From assembly GCA_017465865.1 (NCBI GenBank), contig JAFTVF010000012.1, forward strand, positions 26,608 through 90,607: 64,000 nucleotides of DNA. Reading direction: 5' to 3'. The position numbers were made by a program, and so were the translations under genes. Positions 24,643 to 31,777 of the stretch are shown here, piece by piece. The notes beneath the pieces were generated by a model. The model made no database searches, was not told the origin of the DNA, and worked only from the letters and a program-made list of their open reading frames with translations. Positions within the stretch are counted from its first letter, which is position 1; each line of letters opens with the position of its first letter. The DNA is from Clostridia bacterium. Its GTDB lineage: Bacteria; Bacillota; Clostridia; Christensenellales; Borkfalkiaceae.

Positions 24643-25344
24643 ATGTTTTTAGATTTTCTGTGGTCGATACTCGGACGGATCGTATTTTTTACAGGCGCAA
24701 TCGGAACGAAAAATTCTTTTCCGAAGCCGCTTTCCAAGGAGGAGGAGGAAAAGTATCTTGCGCTTGTGGCGCAAGGGGATAAAGACGCGAAAGATATTTT
24801 GGTAAAGCACAATATGCGGTTGGTGGCGCATATCGTCAAAAAATACACGGGCGCAGCGGAAACGGACGATCTGATCTCCGTGGGAAGCATAGGGCTTATC
24901 AAGGCGATCAATACGTATAAATCGGGACACGGAACGGCGCTTGCAACGTATACGGCGCGTTGTATTGAAAACGAAATTTTAATGTTGATCCGCGCGAATA
25001 AAAAGCACAAGAATACGCTTTCGCTGTCTGATCCTGTGGGCACGGATAAAGACGGGAACGAGTTGACTTTAATGGATTTGCTTTTTGAAAAAGAGGATTG
25101 CGTATTCGAGCAGGTAGAACGCTCCGTGCAAAGGGAGAAACTGCTTGAACAGATCCGTTCGATTTTAAGCGATCGGGAATATACGATCATTTGCCTCAGA
25201 TATGCGTTGAAAGGCGGGATACCGTTACCGCAAAGGGAAGTAGCGCAGGTATTAAAAATTTCCCGTTCGTACATATCTCGTATAGAAAAGCGGGCGGTGG
25301 AACGGCTTCGGGCGAAATTACACGCGGAAGATTTTTTGGATTGA
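24643..25344 (+). CDS. sigK: Sporulation sigma factor K precursor (pro-sigma-K)
   Basis: A 233-residue sigma-70-family protein. The N-terminal 25 residues are hydrophobic (FLDFLWSILGRIVFF), as in the membrane-associated pro-sequence of sigma-K that is removed by SpoIVFB. Then NSFPKPLSKEEEEKYL, HNMRLVAHIVKKYTG (region 2.1), DDLISVGSIGLIKAIN, TYTARCIENEILM (2.4), and the region 4 helix-turn-helix REVAQVLKISRSYISRIEKRA. The gene is intact, not split by a skin element. Sigma-K drives late mother-cell sporulation genes. It is preceded by sporulation-type sites and followed by a terminator. Confidence 0.92.
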   Translation: MFLDFLWSILGRIVFFTGAIGTKNSFPKPLSKEEEEKYLALVAQGDKDAKDILVKHNMRLVAHIVKKYTGAAETDDLISVGSIGLIKAINTYKSGHGTALATYTARCIENEILMLIRANKKHKNTLSLSDPVGTDKDGNELTLMDLLFEKEDCVFEQVERSVQREKLLEQIRSILSDREYTIICLRYALKGGIPLPQREVAQVLKISRSYISRIEKRAVERLRAKLHAEDFLD

Positions 25345-25353
25345 ACGCATACG

Positions 25354-25379
25354 GGTACGCAAATCAGCGTACCTTTTTT
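25354..25379 (+). terminator. Terminator of sigK
   Basis: GGTACGC (25354-25360) and GCGTACC (25367-25373), loop AAATCA, followed by six T. Confidence 0.85.
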
Positions 25380-25440
25380 GTTATGATAGAAGAAAAACGC
25401 AAATTTTTTACAAAAATGCAAAAAAATGCGCTTCCCGAAC

Positions 25441-25469
25441 TTGAAATTTTCAAAAAGATATGATATACT
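25441..25469 (+). promoter_or_regulatory. Predicted promoter of the scaffold/GGGtGRT pair
   Basis: TTGAAA at 25441-25446, TATACT at 25464-25469, 17-bp spacing, TGA before the -10; about 70 bp upstream of the start. Confidence 0.7.
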
Positions 25470-25539
25470 ATTATTTGGTAGTAAGCGTATAGAGGTTTAT
25501 TGCCCGAAAAAATGCAAAAAAATCTTGGAGGAATTTATA

Positions 25540-26250
25540 ATGACAATTTCGTCAGAAGTTCAACAGATGTACTGCGTTGCGAAAGGCGCAGGCGTCGCTC
25601 GTCATGAAAACGCGGCTATTCCCGAAGAGGGCAAGTGGATTCATGCGAAAGAAATCAAAGACATCAGCGGCTTTACCCACGGTATCGGCTGGTGTGCTCC
25701 CCAGCAGGGTGCTTGTAAGCTCAGCTTGAATATCAAGCAGGGTATCATTCAGGAAGCGCTCGTAGAAACGATCGGTTGTTCGGGTATGACCCACTCCGCG
25801 GCTATGGCGGCTGAGATACTTCCCGGCAAAACCCCCCTCGAAGCGTTGAATACCGACCTCGTTTGCGACGCGATTAACACGGCTATGAGAGAGCTGTTCT
25901 TGCAGATCGTATACGGCAGATCGCAGTCCGCGTTCTCCGACGACGGTCTTTCGATCGGCGCGGGTCTTGAAGACCTCGGTAAGGGCCACCGTTCGCAGGT
26001 CGGCACGATGTATTCCACCCTTCAAAAGGGCGTGAGATACCTCGAAATGGCAGAGGGTTACGTAACCCGTCTTGCGCTCGACGCAAACAACGAAGTTATC
26101 GGCTACGAATTCGTTTCCCTCGGCAAAATGACCGACTTCATCAAGAAAGGCATGGAGCCCAACGAAGCGTACAAGAAAGCGATGGGGCACTACGGCAGAT
26201 TCTCTGCGGAACAGGGCGCGGTGAAGTTCATCGACCCTCGTAAAGAGTAA
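25540..26250 (+). CDS. IscU/NifU-N-like iron-sulfur scaffold-type protein paired with GGGtGRT protein
   Basis: A 236-residue protein; start supported by TTGGAGGAATTTATAATG. It resembles the U-type Fe-S scaffold fold: candidate cluster Cys occur in GIGWCAPQQGACKL and ETIGCSGMTHSAAMAAE, with a third in TDLVCDAIN. In many anaerobes this family is found directly upstream of a GGGtGRT-family gene, as here (15 bp spacing). The function of the pair is unknown; a dedicated cluster assembly or redox role is inference. No suf or isc genes are adjacent. Confidence 0.75.
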   Translation: MTISSEVQQMYCVAKGAGVARHENAAIPEEGKWIHAKEIKDISGFTHGIGWCAPQQGACKLSLNIKQGIIQEALVETIGCSGMTHSAAMAAEILPGKTPLEALNTDLVCDAINTAMRELFLQIVYGRSQSAFSDDGLSIGAGLEDLGKGHRSQVGTMYSTLQKGVRYLEMAEGYVTRLALDANNEVIGYEFVSLGKMTDFIKKGMEPNEAYKKAMGHYGRFSAEQGAVKFIDPRKE

Positions 26251-26265
26251 TAGGAGGACAAGCTC

Positions 26266-27267
26266 ATGGCATTATTTGAAGGTTATGAAAGAAGAATTGA
26301 GAAGATCAACGCGGTATTGAAAGAATACGGTATCAGCTCCGTAGAAGAATGTAGAGATATCTGCCTTGCAAAAGGCGTAGACTGCGACAAGATCGTTCGC
26401 GCGGGTCAGCCTATCTGCTTTGAAAACGCGGTTTGGGCATACACCGTAGGTTCGGCGATCGCGATCAAAAAAGGTTGTGTAAAGGCTTCCGATGCGGCGG
26501 CTGCTATCGGTATCGGCTTGCAGGCGTTCTGTATCCCCGGCTCGGTTGCACAGAACCGTCAGGTAGGTCTTGGCCACGGCAACCTCGGCGCAATGCTGTT
26601 GTCCGACGAAACGGAATGCTTCTGCTTCCTCGCTGGACACGAATCCTTTGCGGCGGCAGAGGGCGCGATCTCCATTGCGCTGAATGCGAATAAGGTAAGA
26701 AAACAGCCCCTGCGCGTTGTTTTGAACGGTCTTGGTAAAGACGCGGCGTATATCATTTCAAGAATCAACGGGTTCACGTTCGTAGAAACGAAATTCGATC
26801 CCGCAACCGAAACGGTAGAAGTCGTTTATGAAAAAGCGTTCTCCGACGGCGACAGAGCGAAAGTTAAATGCTACGGCGCGGACTCCGTATCCGAAGGCGT
26901 TGCGATTATGAAACTCGAAAACGTAGGCGTGTCTATCACGGGCAACTCCACGAACCCTACGCGTTTCCAGCACCCCGTTGCAGGCACGTATAAGAAATGG
27001 TGCAACGAAAACGGCGTGAAATACTTCTCCGTTGCAAGCGGTGGCGGTACGGGCAGAACGTTGCATCCCGACAATATGGCGGCAGGTCCTGCTTCCTACG
27101 GTATGACCGATACGATGGGCAGAATGCACTCCGACGCGCAGTTCGCAGGTTCGAGCTCCGTTCCCGCGCACGTGGAAATGATGGGCTTGATCGGTTCAGG
27201 TAACAACCCCATGGTAGGTATGACGGTTGCTTGTGCGGTTGCGATCGAAGAAGCAATGAAAGCGTAA
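26266..27267 (+). CDS. GGGtGRT family protein
   Basis: A 333-residue protein carrying the name-giving motif in VASGGGTGRTLHPDNMAAGP near residue 265. Other conserved stretches are FCIPGSVAQNRQVGLGHGNLGAML, CFLAGHESFAAAEGA and SSSVPAHVEMMGLIGSGNNPMVGMTV. RBS AGGAGG lies 9 bp upstream. The family occurs mainly in strict anaerobes next to a scaffold-type protein; its reaction is not established. Conserved Gly/His/Asn clusters suggest an enzyme or cofactor-binding protein. Confidence 0.88.
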   Translation: MALFEGYERRIEKINAVLKEYGISSVEECRDICLAKGVDCDKIVRAGQPICFENAVWAYTVGSAIAIKKGCVKASDAAAAIGIGLQAFCIPGSVAQNRQVGLGHGNLGAMLLSDETECFCFLAGHESFAAAEGAISIALNANKVRKQPLRVVLNGLGKDAAYIISRINGFTFVETKFDPATETVEVVYEKAFSDGDRAKVKCYGADSVSEGVAIMKLENVGVSITGNSTNPTRFQHPVAGTYKKWCNENGVKYFSVASGGGTGRTLHPDNMAAGPASYGMTDTMGRMHSDAQFAGSSSVPAHVEMMGLIGSGNNPMVGMTVACAVAIEEAMKA

Positions 27268-27287
27268 AAAATTGCAAACAAAATAAT

Positions 27288-27322
27288 ATACGCCCCAAAA
27301 GTTTTTGACTTTTGGGGCGTAT
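27288..27322. terminator. Hairpin between convergent genes
   Basis: ATACGCCCCAAAAG (27288-27301) pairs with CTTTTGGGGCGTAT (27309-27322), loop TTTTTGA. The 14-bp stem is perfect, but neither side has a strong T-tract; the position between convergent genes supports a terminator. Confidence 0.65.
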
Positions 27323-27356
27323 TGCATAGTAATATTTTAGAAAATATAATGCTTGC

Positions 27357-28319
27357 TTACGTTCGTATCCAATCAAAATTGCAATAATCGGTCGTTAGAT
27401 AGGTTGCGGCGGTAGATGGATCGCTAAGTTCAGTATTAGAAATAGGGAACTGACTGATTGTTGGGTTTAGCGTGTATTGCCAATTGTTCGGATTTGTAAA
27501 TATAACGCTCGATAAATTATCACACTGGAAAAATGCAGAGCGACCAATAGAAACAACGTTTTTTGGAATGGTTATTTGGGTTAAACCAAAGCAGTTGGCG
27601 AATACGTAACCACCAATAGAGGTAATGCTTTCGGGCAGGGTTATTTCGGTTAGGTTGGGACAATAGAAGAAAGCGGACGAACCAATAAATTTACAATTTT
27701 CATTGATGGTAGTAGTTGTTATATCTGTGGAAGTCGTACCGACTAAAAATAAATACTTATTTTCTGAATTTCCTAAATATTTTAAGCCGTTTTCTTCGTT
27801 ATATTGTAAGCTATAACATCCGTCGAAGGCATTATTCCCAATATGGACAACGCTGTTGGGTATGCTTATAGTTGTTAAACTATTACAACCGATAAAAGCC
27901 GAATCGTCGATAGAGGTTATACTATCGGGAATAGTTACGCTTGTTAGATAACGACCGCCTTCTCCGCCGAATGCTTGTGTACCGATTTCTGTAACGGGAA
28001 ATTCGTTATATGTTGCGGGAATGACAATATCCAAAGAGGAAACCGTGCCTAAACCGATTACGCGATATTCATCTTTCCCTGCAATTTTTTGATATTGAAG
28101 AGTTTCCGTTGATTGCTCGTCGTTATTATCTATATTGCTTTTCAAACTGTCAAGCCATTCTTCCAATGTGCCTGTATAGTCAGGATAGGCTTCGCAGTAT
28201 AATTCGTATGCGTTTTTGTATTCGATCTCATTTTTACCGTTTGAGCAAGAAATAAAAGTGAAGCTGTTTGTCAGTAGGCAGGCAAGGGAAAGTAATGTAA
28301 TAATTTTTTTGTTTTTCAT
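27357..28319 (-). CDS. BspA-like leucine-rich-repeat lipoprotein
   Basis: A 320-residue predicted lipoprotein: basic MKNKK, hydrophobic core, then FISC with lipid-acceptor Cys25. From about residue 85 it has BspA/LRR_5-type repeats such as VTIPDSITSIDDSAFIGCNSL, SIPNSVVHIGNNAFDGC, TLPESITSIGGYVFANC and TIPKNVVSIGRSAFFQC. Such surface proteins bind host or matrix components in some gut and oral bacteria; here binding is only inferred. Its base composition is clearly more AT-rich than the neighbours, suggesting a later acquisition. It lies beside tRNA-Val and tRNA-like fragments. Confidence 0.85.
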   Translation of the reverse strand: MKNKKIITLLSLACLLTNSFTFISCSNGKNEIEYKNAYELYCEAYPDYTGTLEEWLDSLKSNIDNNDEQSTETLQYQKIAGKDEYRVIGLGTVSSLDIVIPATYNEFPVTEIGTQAFGGEGGRYLTSVTIPDSITSIDDSAFIGCNSLTTISIPNSVVHIGNNAFDGCYSLQYNEENGLKYLGNSENKYLFLVGTTSTDITTTTINENCKFIGSSAFFYCPNLTEITLPESITSIGGYVFANCFGLTQITIPKNVVSIGRSAFFQCDNLSSVIFTNPNNWQYTLNPTISQFPISNTELSDPSTAATYLTTDYCNFDWIRT

Positions 28320-28358
28320 AAAAATCCTATAAAAAATATGAGAATGAGCTGTATTTCC

Positions 28359-28387
28359 ATTATATCATTTTTGCGCGTTTGACGCAA
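28359..28387 (-). promoter_or_regulatory. Predicted promoter of the BspA-like gene
   Basis: Minus strand TTGCGT (complement of 28382-28387) and TATAAT (complement of 28359-28364), 17 bp apart, TGA before the -10. Confidence 0.75.
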
Positions 28388-28469
28388 CTAAAAAAGGAAA
28401 AGAAAAGCTAATAAGCTAAAAAGGTATCTTTAAGTGTTAAGCGAGAGGGGGGGGCTTTTTCGCTTTTCA

Positions 28470-28520
28470 TCCACCAAAACAGGCGACATCCCATAAAAGG
28501 ATGTCGCCTGTTTTGGTGGA
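28470..28520. terminator. 22-bp perfect inverted repeat, terminator-like
   Basis: Bases 28470-28491 are perfectly complementary to 28499-28520 with a 7-nt loop. The inner part (CAGGCGACATCC / GGATGTCGCCTG followed by TTTT on the minus strand) is terminator-like. Its outer TCCACCA/TGGTGGA belongs to a tRNA-like 3' end, so it probably once ended a minus-strand tRNA-like transcript. Confidence 0.6.
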
Positions 28521-28657
28521 CGCGCAGAGTGATTTCGCTTTGCGAAAGCGTCGTCGCTTACCGATAGGGGCGTTACATAAAAATAGTATCGATTTTCGCT
28601 CCTCGCGCGAACCTCCGATAATACGGAGCTTCTTCGTATCTCTCGCGTCCACCACAA
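28514..28657 (-). pseudogene. Degenerate tRNA-Val-like fragment cluster
   Basis: On the minus strand this stretch begins with TGGTGGACGCGAGAG-like sequence, contains ATCGGAGGTTCGCGCGAG (a T-arm-like block also present at 28833-28850) and ends CTCTGCGCGTCCACCA, like the 3' end of the intact tRNA-Val. No cloverleaf can be drawn; the middle is filled with unrelated hairpins. It appears to be a rearranged duplicate of tRNA-Val. Confidence 0.5.
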
Positions 28658-28683
28658 CAAAAAAAAGCACCCGTGTGGGTGCT
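28658..28683 (-). terminator. Terminator of tRNA-Val
   Basis: Minus strand AGCACCC-ACAC-GGGTGCT (28666-28683) followed by a run of seven or more T (complement of 28659-28665), 4 bp after the tRNA CCA end. Confidence 0.85.
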
Positions 28684-28687
28684 GTTG

Positions 28688-28764
28688 TGGTGGACGCGAG
28701 AGGGCTCGAACCTCCGACCTCTACCATGTCAAGGTAGTGCTCTAACCAACTGAGCTACGCCTCC
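28688..28764 (-). tRNA. tRNA-Val, anticodon GAC
   Basis: Seventy-seven bases, CCA encoded. Anticodon stem CTACC/GGTAG with loop TTGACAT gives anticodon GAC. T-arm GGAGGTTCGAGCCCTC is normal. The acceptor is GGAGGCG against CGCGTCC, leaving a G-G mismatch at pair 4:69, where GGACGCG would pair fully. TATAAT lies 5 bp upstream on the minus strand, with no recognisable -35. Confidence 0.88.
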
Positions 28765-28777
28765 ATATATTATATTG

Positions 28778-28878
28778 TGGTGGACGCGAGAGCGTTTTGA
28801 TGCTTCGCATCAAGGCTTCGCGGGGCTCGCGCGAACCTCCGATCTAATGTTCGCTCTATCGGGCTGAGCTACGCCTCC
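28778..28878 (-). pseudogene. Degenerate tRNA-Val copy with inserted hairpin
   Basis: The minus strand starts GGAGGCGTAGCTCAG and ends CTCTCGCGTCCACCA, as in the adjacent tRNA-Val, but the anticodon arm is lost and the T-arm region (ATCGGAGGTTCGCGCGAG) is followed by an extra hairpin, TTGATGC-GAA-GCATCAA (28799-28815). It sits directly upstream of the intact gene and is probably a decayed tandem copy. Confidence 0.7.
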
Positions 28879-28961
28879 AAAGATTACTTTGATATTATAA
28901 CAGATAAAACCGTTCCCGTCAACCGTTTTTTAAGAGAAAATACAGATAAAAAAAGTTTTTT

Positions 28962-28977
28962 GATTTCACGTGAAACA
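28962..28977. promoter_or_regulatory. parS-like ParB binding site
   Basis: GATTTCACGTGAAACA matches the conserved parS sequence TGTTTCACGTGAAACA at 14 of 16 positions, with the central TTTCACGTGAAA intact. In Firmicutes such sites cluster around the origin. A weaker CACGTG palindrome lies at 31619-31632. Confidence 0.55.
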
Positions 28978-28986
28978 AATAGGCGT

Positions 28987-29023
28987 AAAACAAGACCTCT
29001 CCGCGCTCAGCGGAGAGGTCTTG
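28987..29023 (-). terminator. Terminator of the PadR-coiled-coil gene
   Basis: A 14-bp perfect stem (28991-29004 with 29010-29023, 5-nt loop); on the minus strand it is followed by TTTT. It begins within 7 bp of the gene's stop codon. Confidence 0.8.
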
Positions 29024-29029
29024 CAAATG

Positions 29030-31534
29030 TTAACGTTTGTTCGAACGGCTGAAAATATAATAGAAAGTCGTAAAGATAAGAATGTTAGCGAAATATCCCA
29101 CGGGGATCAGGACAAAAGCCAAAAGCTCTGCGGGCTGAGAAATTTGCGCTTTGCAGTACACGGCAACCATCGTGATCGCGATGACGGCGATGACGAAAAG
29201 CACAGCCGAGGTTAATAGATACGAGGGGTGTTTCTTCCGTCTGTTATGCGCTTTATAGCCGCAAGCGTAAAGGACGGAACAAGTGATAAACAGGACAAAT
29301 CCTGCGGTGAAGCCGAGTACGGGGTACAGCGCGGATACGCCGAGATATCTTCTTACGAAATAAACCGCAAGGCTTTCAAAGGCAATGATACAGAACACGA
29401 TAAACGCCGATTTGAAAAGGGTAAGCCCGACGTTGTAATAGCTATTTCCCGATACGGGTCTTGCCGTTGCAACGGGGATCGGGTTTGCGTTTTGCTCTTG
29501 CGTTTTCGCGGTAACGCCGCGCATATTTCCCGCGGTATTCAGCCGTATTCCGTCCGTCTGCGCACGGTCGCGCAGGTTATCGTTTTCATACGGCGAAACG
29601 GGCTGAGAGGGGTATTGCGCGGACTGCTGATATCCGTAGTTTTGCGCGTTGCTATAATTTCCGTAAGCGTATTCGTTTGTATAAGGATTGACGGGACGGG
29701 AATGGAAATCGCGGATCTGTTCGTTCAGGCTGTTCTCCCGTTGGATCAGATTGCGTTCGCGTTCCTGCAACTCGCTCATACGCGTTTGCAGCCCCGAAGC
29801 GTCCTCTAAAGCGCGTTTTTGCGCTTCCATGCGTTCTTTGGTCAAAAGTTCTTTTTCGTTTTCGAATTTTTCCTTTTCCAGCTCGAATTCCGACTTTTTC
29901 TTTTCAAATTCCTTAGACTGTTCGTCGTAGCGGGTGCGGTCCGTTTGCAAAGCAAGCCGTTCCGCTTCCATTTTTTCCAAATTCTCGTTAAAGAGTTTTA
30001 CCTGTGCGTTATAAGAAGAGAGTTTATCCGCAAAATCGAACTGCTGGGAAGCGAGCGCGTTTTTCCGCGCGATGAATTCAAGCTGTTGCTGATTGTATAC
30101 GCCCTGTCTTGCGGCAAGCTCTTTCTGTTGCGCTTGCAGGGTCGTCAGGTCGTCCTGTAACTTGCGGTTGTTCTTTATCAATTCTTCTTCGCGCGTTTGC
30201 AAATCGTGCATTTGCCGTTCGATCTCTTCGGAAGAAGCGCTCGTTTCCGATTGACGGGTGTCGAGATGCCGTTGCTTTTCCTCGATCGCGTATTCCTGTT
30301 GCGTGATCTCGTAGGTCTTTTTATCCAGCTGTTCCCGTTCGGCAAGCAGCGAGGCGCGGAGGGTATCGAGATTTTCTTTTTCTTCTTCCAACGCGGCTTT
30401 GGCTTTTTCCAACGCTTCGTTGTCGCTGCGGAGCGTATCGCGCTCGACTTCCAAGGTCGCAAGCTGATTTTTAAGCTCCGCGCGTTCTTCCTCCAAAGAG
30501 GACTGTTCCGCCTGCGCGGTTTCCTGTTCTTCCAAACGCTGTTGTAAGGCTTGCGTTTTGCTCTCGTAATCGGTTTTGAGGATTTGCAGGGTGTTTTCTT
30601 GATTGGCAAGGGCTGCGTTCAAAGAGGAAATCACCGATTTTTTCTCTTCAAGCTCGGTTTTCAGTCCGTCAATTTCAGCGTTTGCCAGCGCGAGCTCTTC
30701 ACCGCTTGCTTGCTGTGCCGTCAGCTCGCGTTCCTTTTCCTCGAAAATTGCTTGTTGCGTTTCCAAACGGACTTTCAGCTCCCGAATTTCGGCGCTTTGC
30801 TGGTCTAACAGTGTTTTCGCGTTGAGTATTTCCCGTTCTTTTTCTTGCAGGGCTAGTTCTTTTGCCTCGATCTCGCCTTGCTTTTCGCTGAGCGCGCGTT
30901 GCTTTTCTTCCAGCTCCCGCGTTTGCGCTTCTACTTTTTCGCGCAGCTCGTTAAAATCGGACTTTTGCGAAGAGAGAGAGGAGCTTTGCGCCGAAAGCAA
31001 CGACCGTTCGCGTTGCAGCTCGTTTTTCAGGCTGTTGAGCGCGATCTTTTCTTCTTCGAGCGCCTGTTCGCGTGCGGAAAGGGCGCGTTTTAATTCGGTC
31101 AATTCCGTTTGCTTGTCCGTAATAAACGAAAAATCGTAATGCGCGTTGCCGTCGGAGATCAGGCTGTCGATGATCGTACGGGAATATTCCCATTCGGAAA
31201 GATTTTGCTCGGTAACCTGTCTGCCAAGGTCGGTCAAGGTGAAATATTTTCTTCTACCGCCGTTGGAGAAATCCCCGTAATAGGATTTTACGTATTCGAG
31301 GGATTCGAGGCGCTTCAACGCACTGTAAAGGGTGGGCTGTTTGATGGTGTACATACCGCCGCTCTTTTTCTCGATCTCGTCGATGATCTCATAACCGTAT
31401 TTATCGCCGTCGTAAAGGCTTCGAAGAATAATGGTATTGATGTGTCCGCGGATAAGATCGGAGCTGATGCCGAAATTCTGTTCCTCGCCGCCCGTCAAAG
31501 TATCGTTTTCCAAAACGCTTTCCTTTTCGCTCAT
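29030..31534 (-). CDS. PadR-like winged-helix protein with long coiled coil and four C-terminal membrane segments
   Basis: About 834 residues. ATG 31534 is chosen because GGAGG lies 5-6 bp upstream; a TTG start 33 bp earlier is possible. Residues 23-100 are a PadR-type winged helix (LIRGHINTIILRSLYDG, KYGYEIIDEI, QPTLYSALKRLE, GGRRKYFTLTDLGR). Residues 135-620 form an almost unbroken coiled coil rich in Glu, Gln, Leu and Lys. A Tyr/Gln/Pro-rich linker (625-697) leads to four hydrophobic segments (about 708-726, 737-758, 773-793, 805-828). PadR proteins are usually 110-180-residue soluble repressors, so this looks like a membrane-tethered DNA-binding protein. Its 5' region has repeat-type operators. 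Function unknown. Confidence 0.85.
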   Translation of the reverse strand: MSEKESVLENDTLTGGEEQNFGISSDLIRGHINTIILRSLYDGDKYGYEIIDEIEKKSGGMYTIKQPTLYSALKRLESLEYVKSYYGDFSNGGRRKYFTLTDLGRQVTEQNLSEWEYSRTIIDSLISDGNAHYDFSFITDKQTELTELKRALSAREQALEEEKIALNSLKNELQRERSLLSAQSSSLSSQKSDFNELREKVEAQTRELEEKQRALSEKQGEIEAKELALQEKEREILNAKTLLDQQSAEIRELKVRLETQQAIFEEKERELTAQQASGEELALANAEIDGLKTELEEKKSVISSLNAALANQENTLQILKTDYESKTQALQQRLEEQETAQAEQSSLEEERAELKNQLATLEVERDTLRSDNEALEKAKAALEEEKENLDTLRASLLAEREQLDKKTYEITQQEYAIEEKQRHLDTRQSETSASSEEIERQMHDLQTREEELIKNNRKLQDDLTTLQAQQKELAARQGVYNQQQLEFIARKNALASQQFDFADKLSSYNAQVKLFNENLEKMEAERLALQTDRTRYDEQSKEFEKKKSEFELEKEKFENEKELLTKERMEAQKRALEDASGLQTRMSELQERERNLIQRENSLNEQIRDFHSRPVNPYTNEYAYGNYSNAQNYGYQQSAQYPSQPVSPYENDNLRDRAQTDGIRLNTAGNMRGVTAKTQEQNANPIPVATARPVSGNSYYNVGLTLFKSAFIVFCIIAFESLAVYFVRRYLGVSALYPVLGFTAGFVLFITCSVLYACGYKAHNRRKKHPSYLLTSAVLFVIAVIAITMVAVYCKAQISQPAELLAFVLIPVGYFANILIFTTFYYIFSRSNKR

Positions 31535-31554
31535 AAGTTCCTCCATAGTATGTT

Positions 31555-31589
31555 TTCTGTCTGACAAAGTAGTACTATGTCAGATGTAA
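31555..31589. promoter_or_regulatory. Inverted pair of 18-bp repeat units before the PadR-like gene
   Basis: TTCTGTCTGACAAAGTAG (31555-31572, plus) and TTACATCTGACATAGTAC (31572-31589, minus) meet tail to tail, giving an inverted repeat TCTGACA...TGTCAGA. A TTGACA (-35-like, complement of 31594-31599) lies just outside it on the minus strand. The position between that box and the start codon suits an autoregulatory operator. Confidence 0.6.
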
Positions 31590-31618
31590 ACCGTGTCAAA
31601 ATCCCTTGAAAATAAAAG

Positions 31619-31651
31619 AATTCACGTGAATTTATACTTTACGTAAAGTAT
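31619..31651. promoter_or_regulatory. Two perfect palindromes in the padR-thioesterase spacer
   Basis: AATTCACGTGAATT (31619-31632) and ATACTTTACGTAAAGTAT (31634-31651) are adjacent perfect palindromes in the divergent spacer. The first has the CACGTG core of parS; the second resembles an operator for a dimeric regulator. Which gene they control is unclear. Confidence 0.5.
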
Positions 31652-31741
31652 TATATCACAAGCAAATAAAATTGTCAATATATTCAAGGATATAAAATGG
31701 CTTTATCGCAATATTTTTTCAGATTTTTCACCTTTCTTGCA

Positions 31742-31770
31742 TTGACTTTTTTTGCGAAAAAGAGTATACT
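31742..31770 (+). promoter_or_regulatory. Predicted promoter of the thioesterase gene
   Basis: TTGACT at 31742-31747 and TATACT at 31765-31770, 17-bp spacing. Transcription would start near 31777, at the ATG at 31778. Confidence 0.6.
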
Positions 31771-31777
31771 TAAAACT

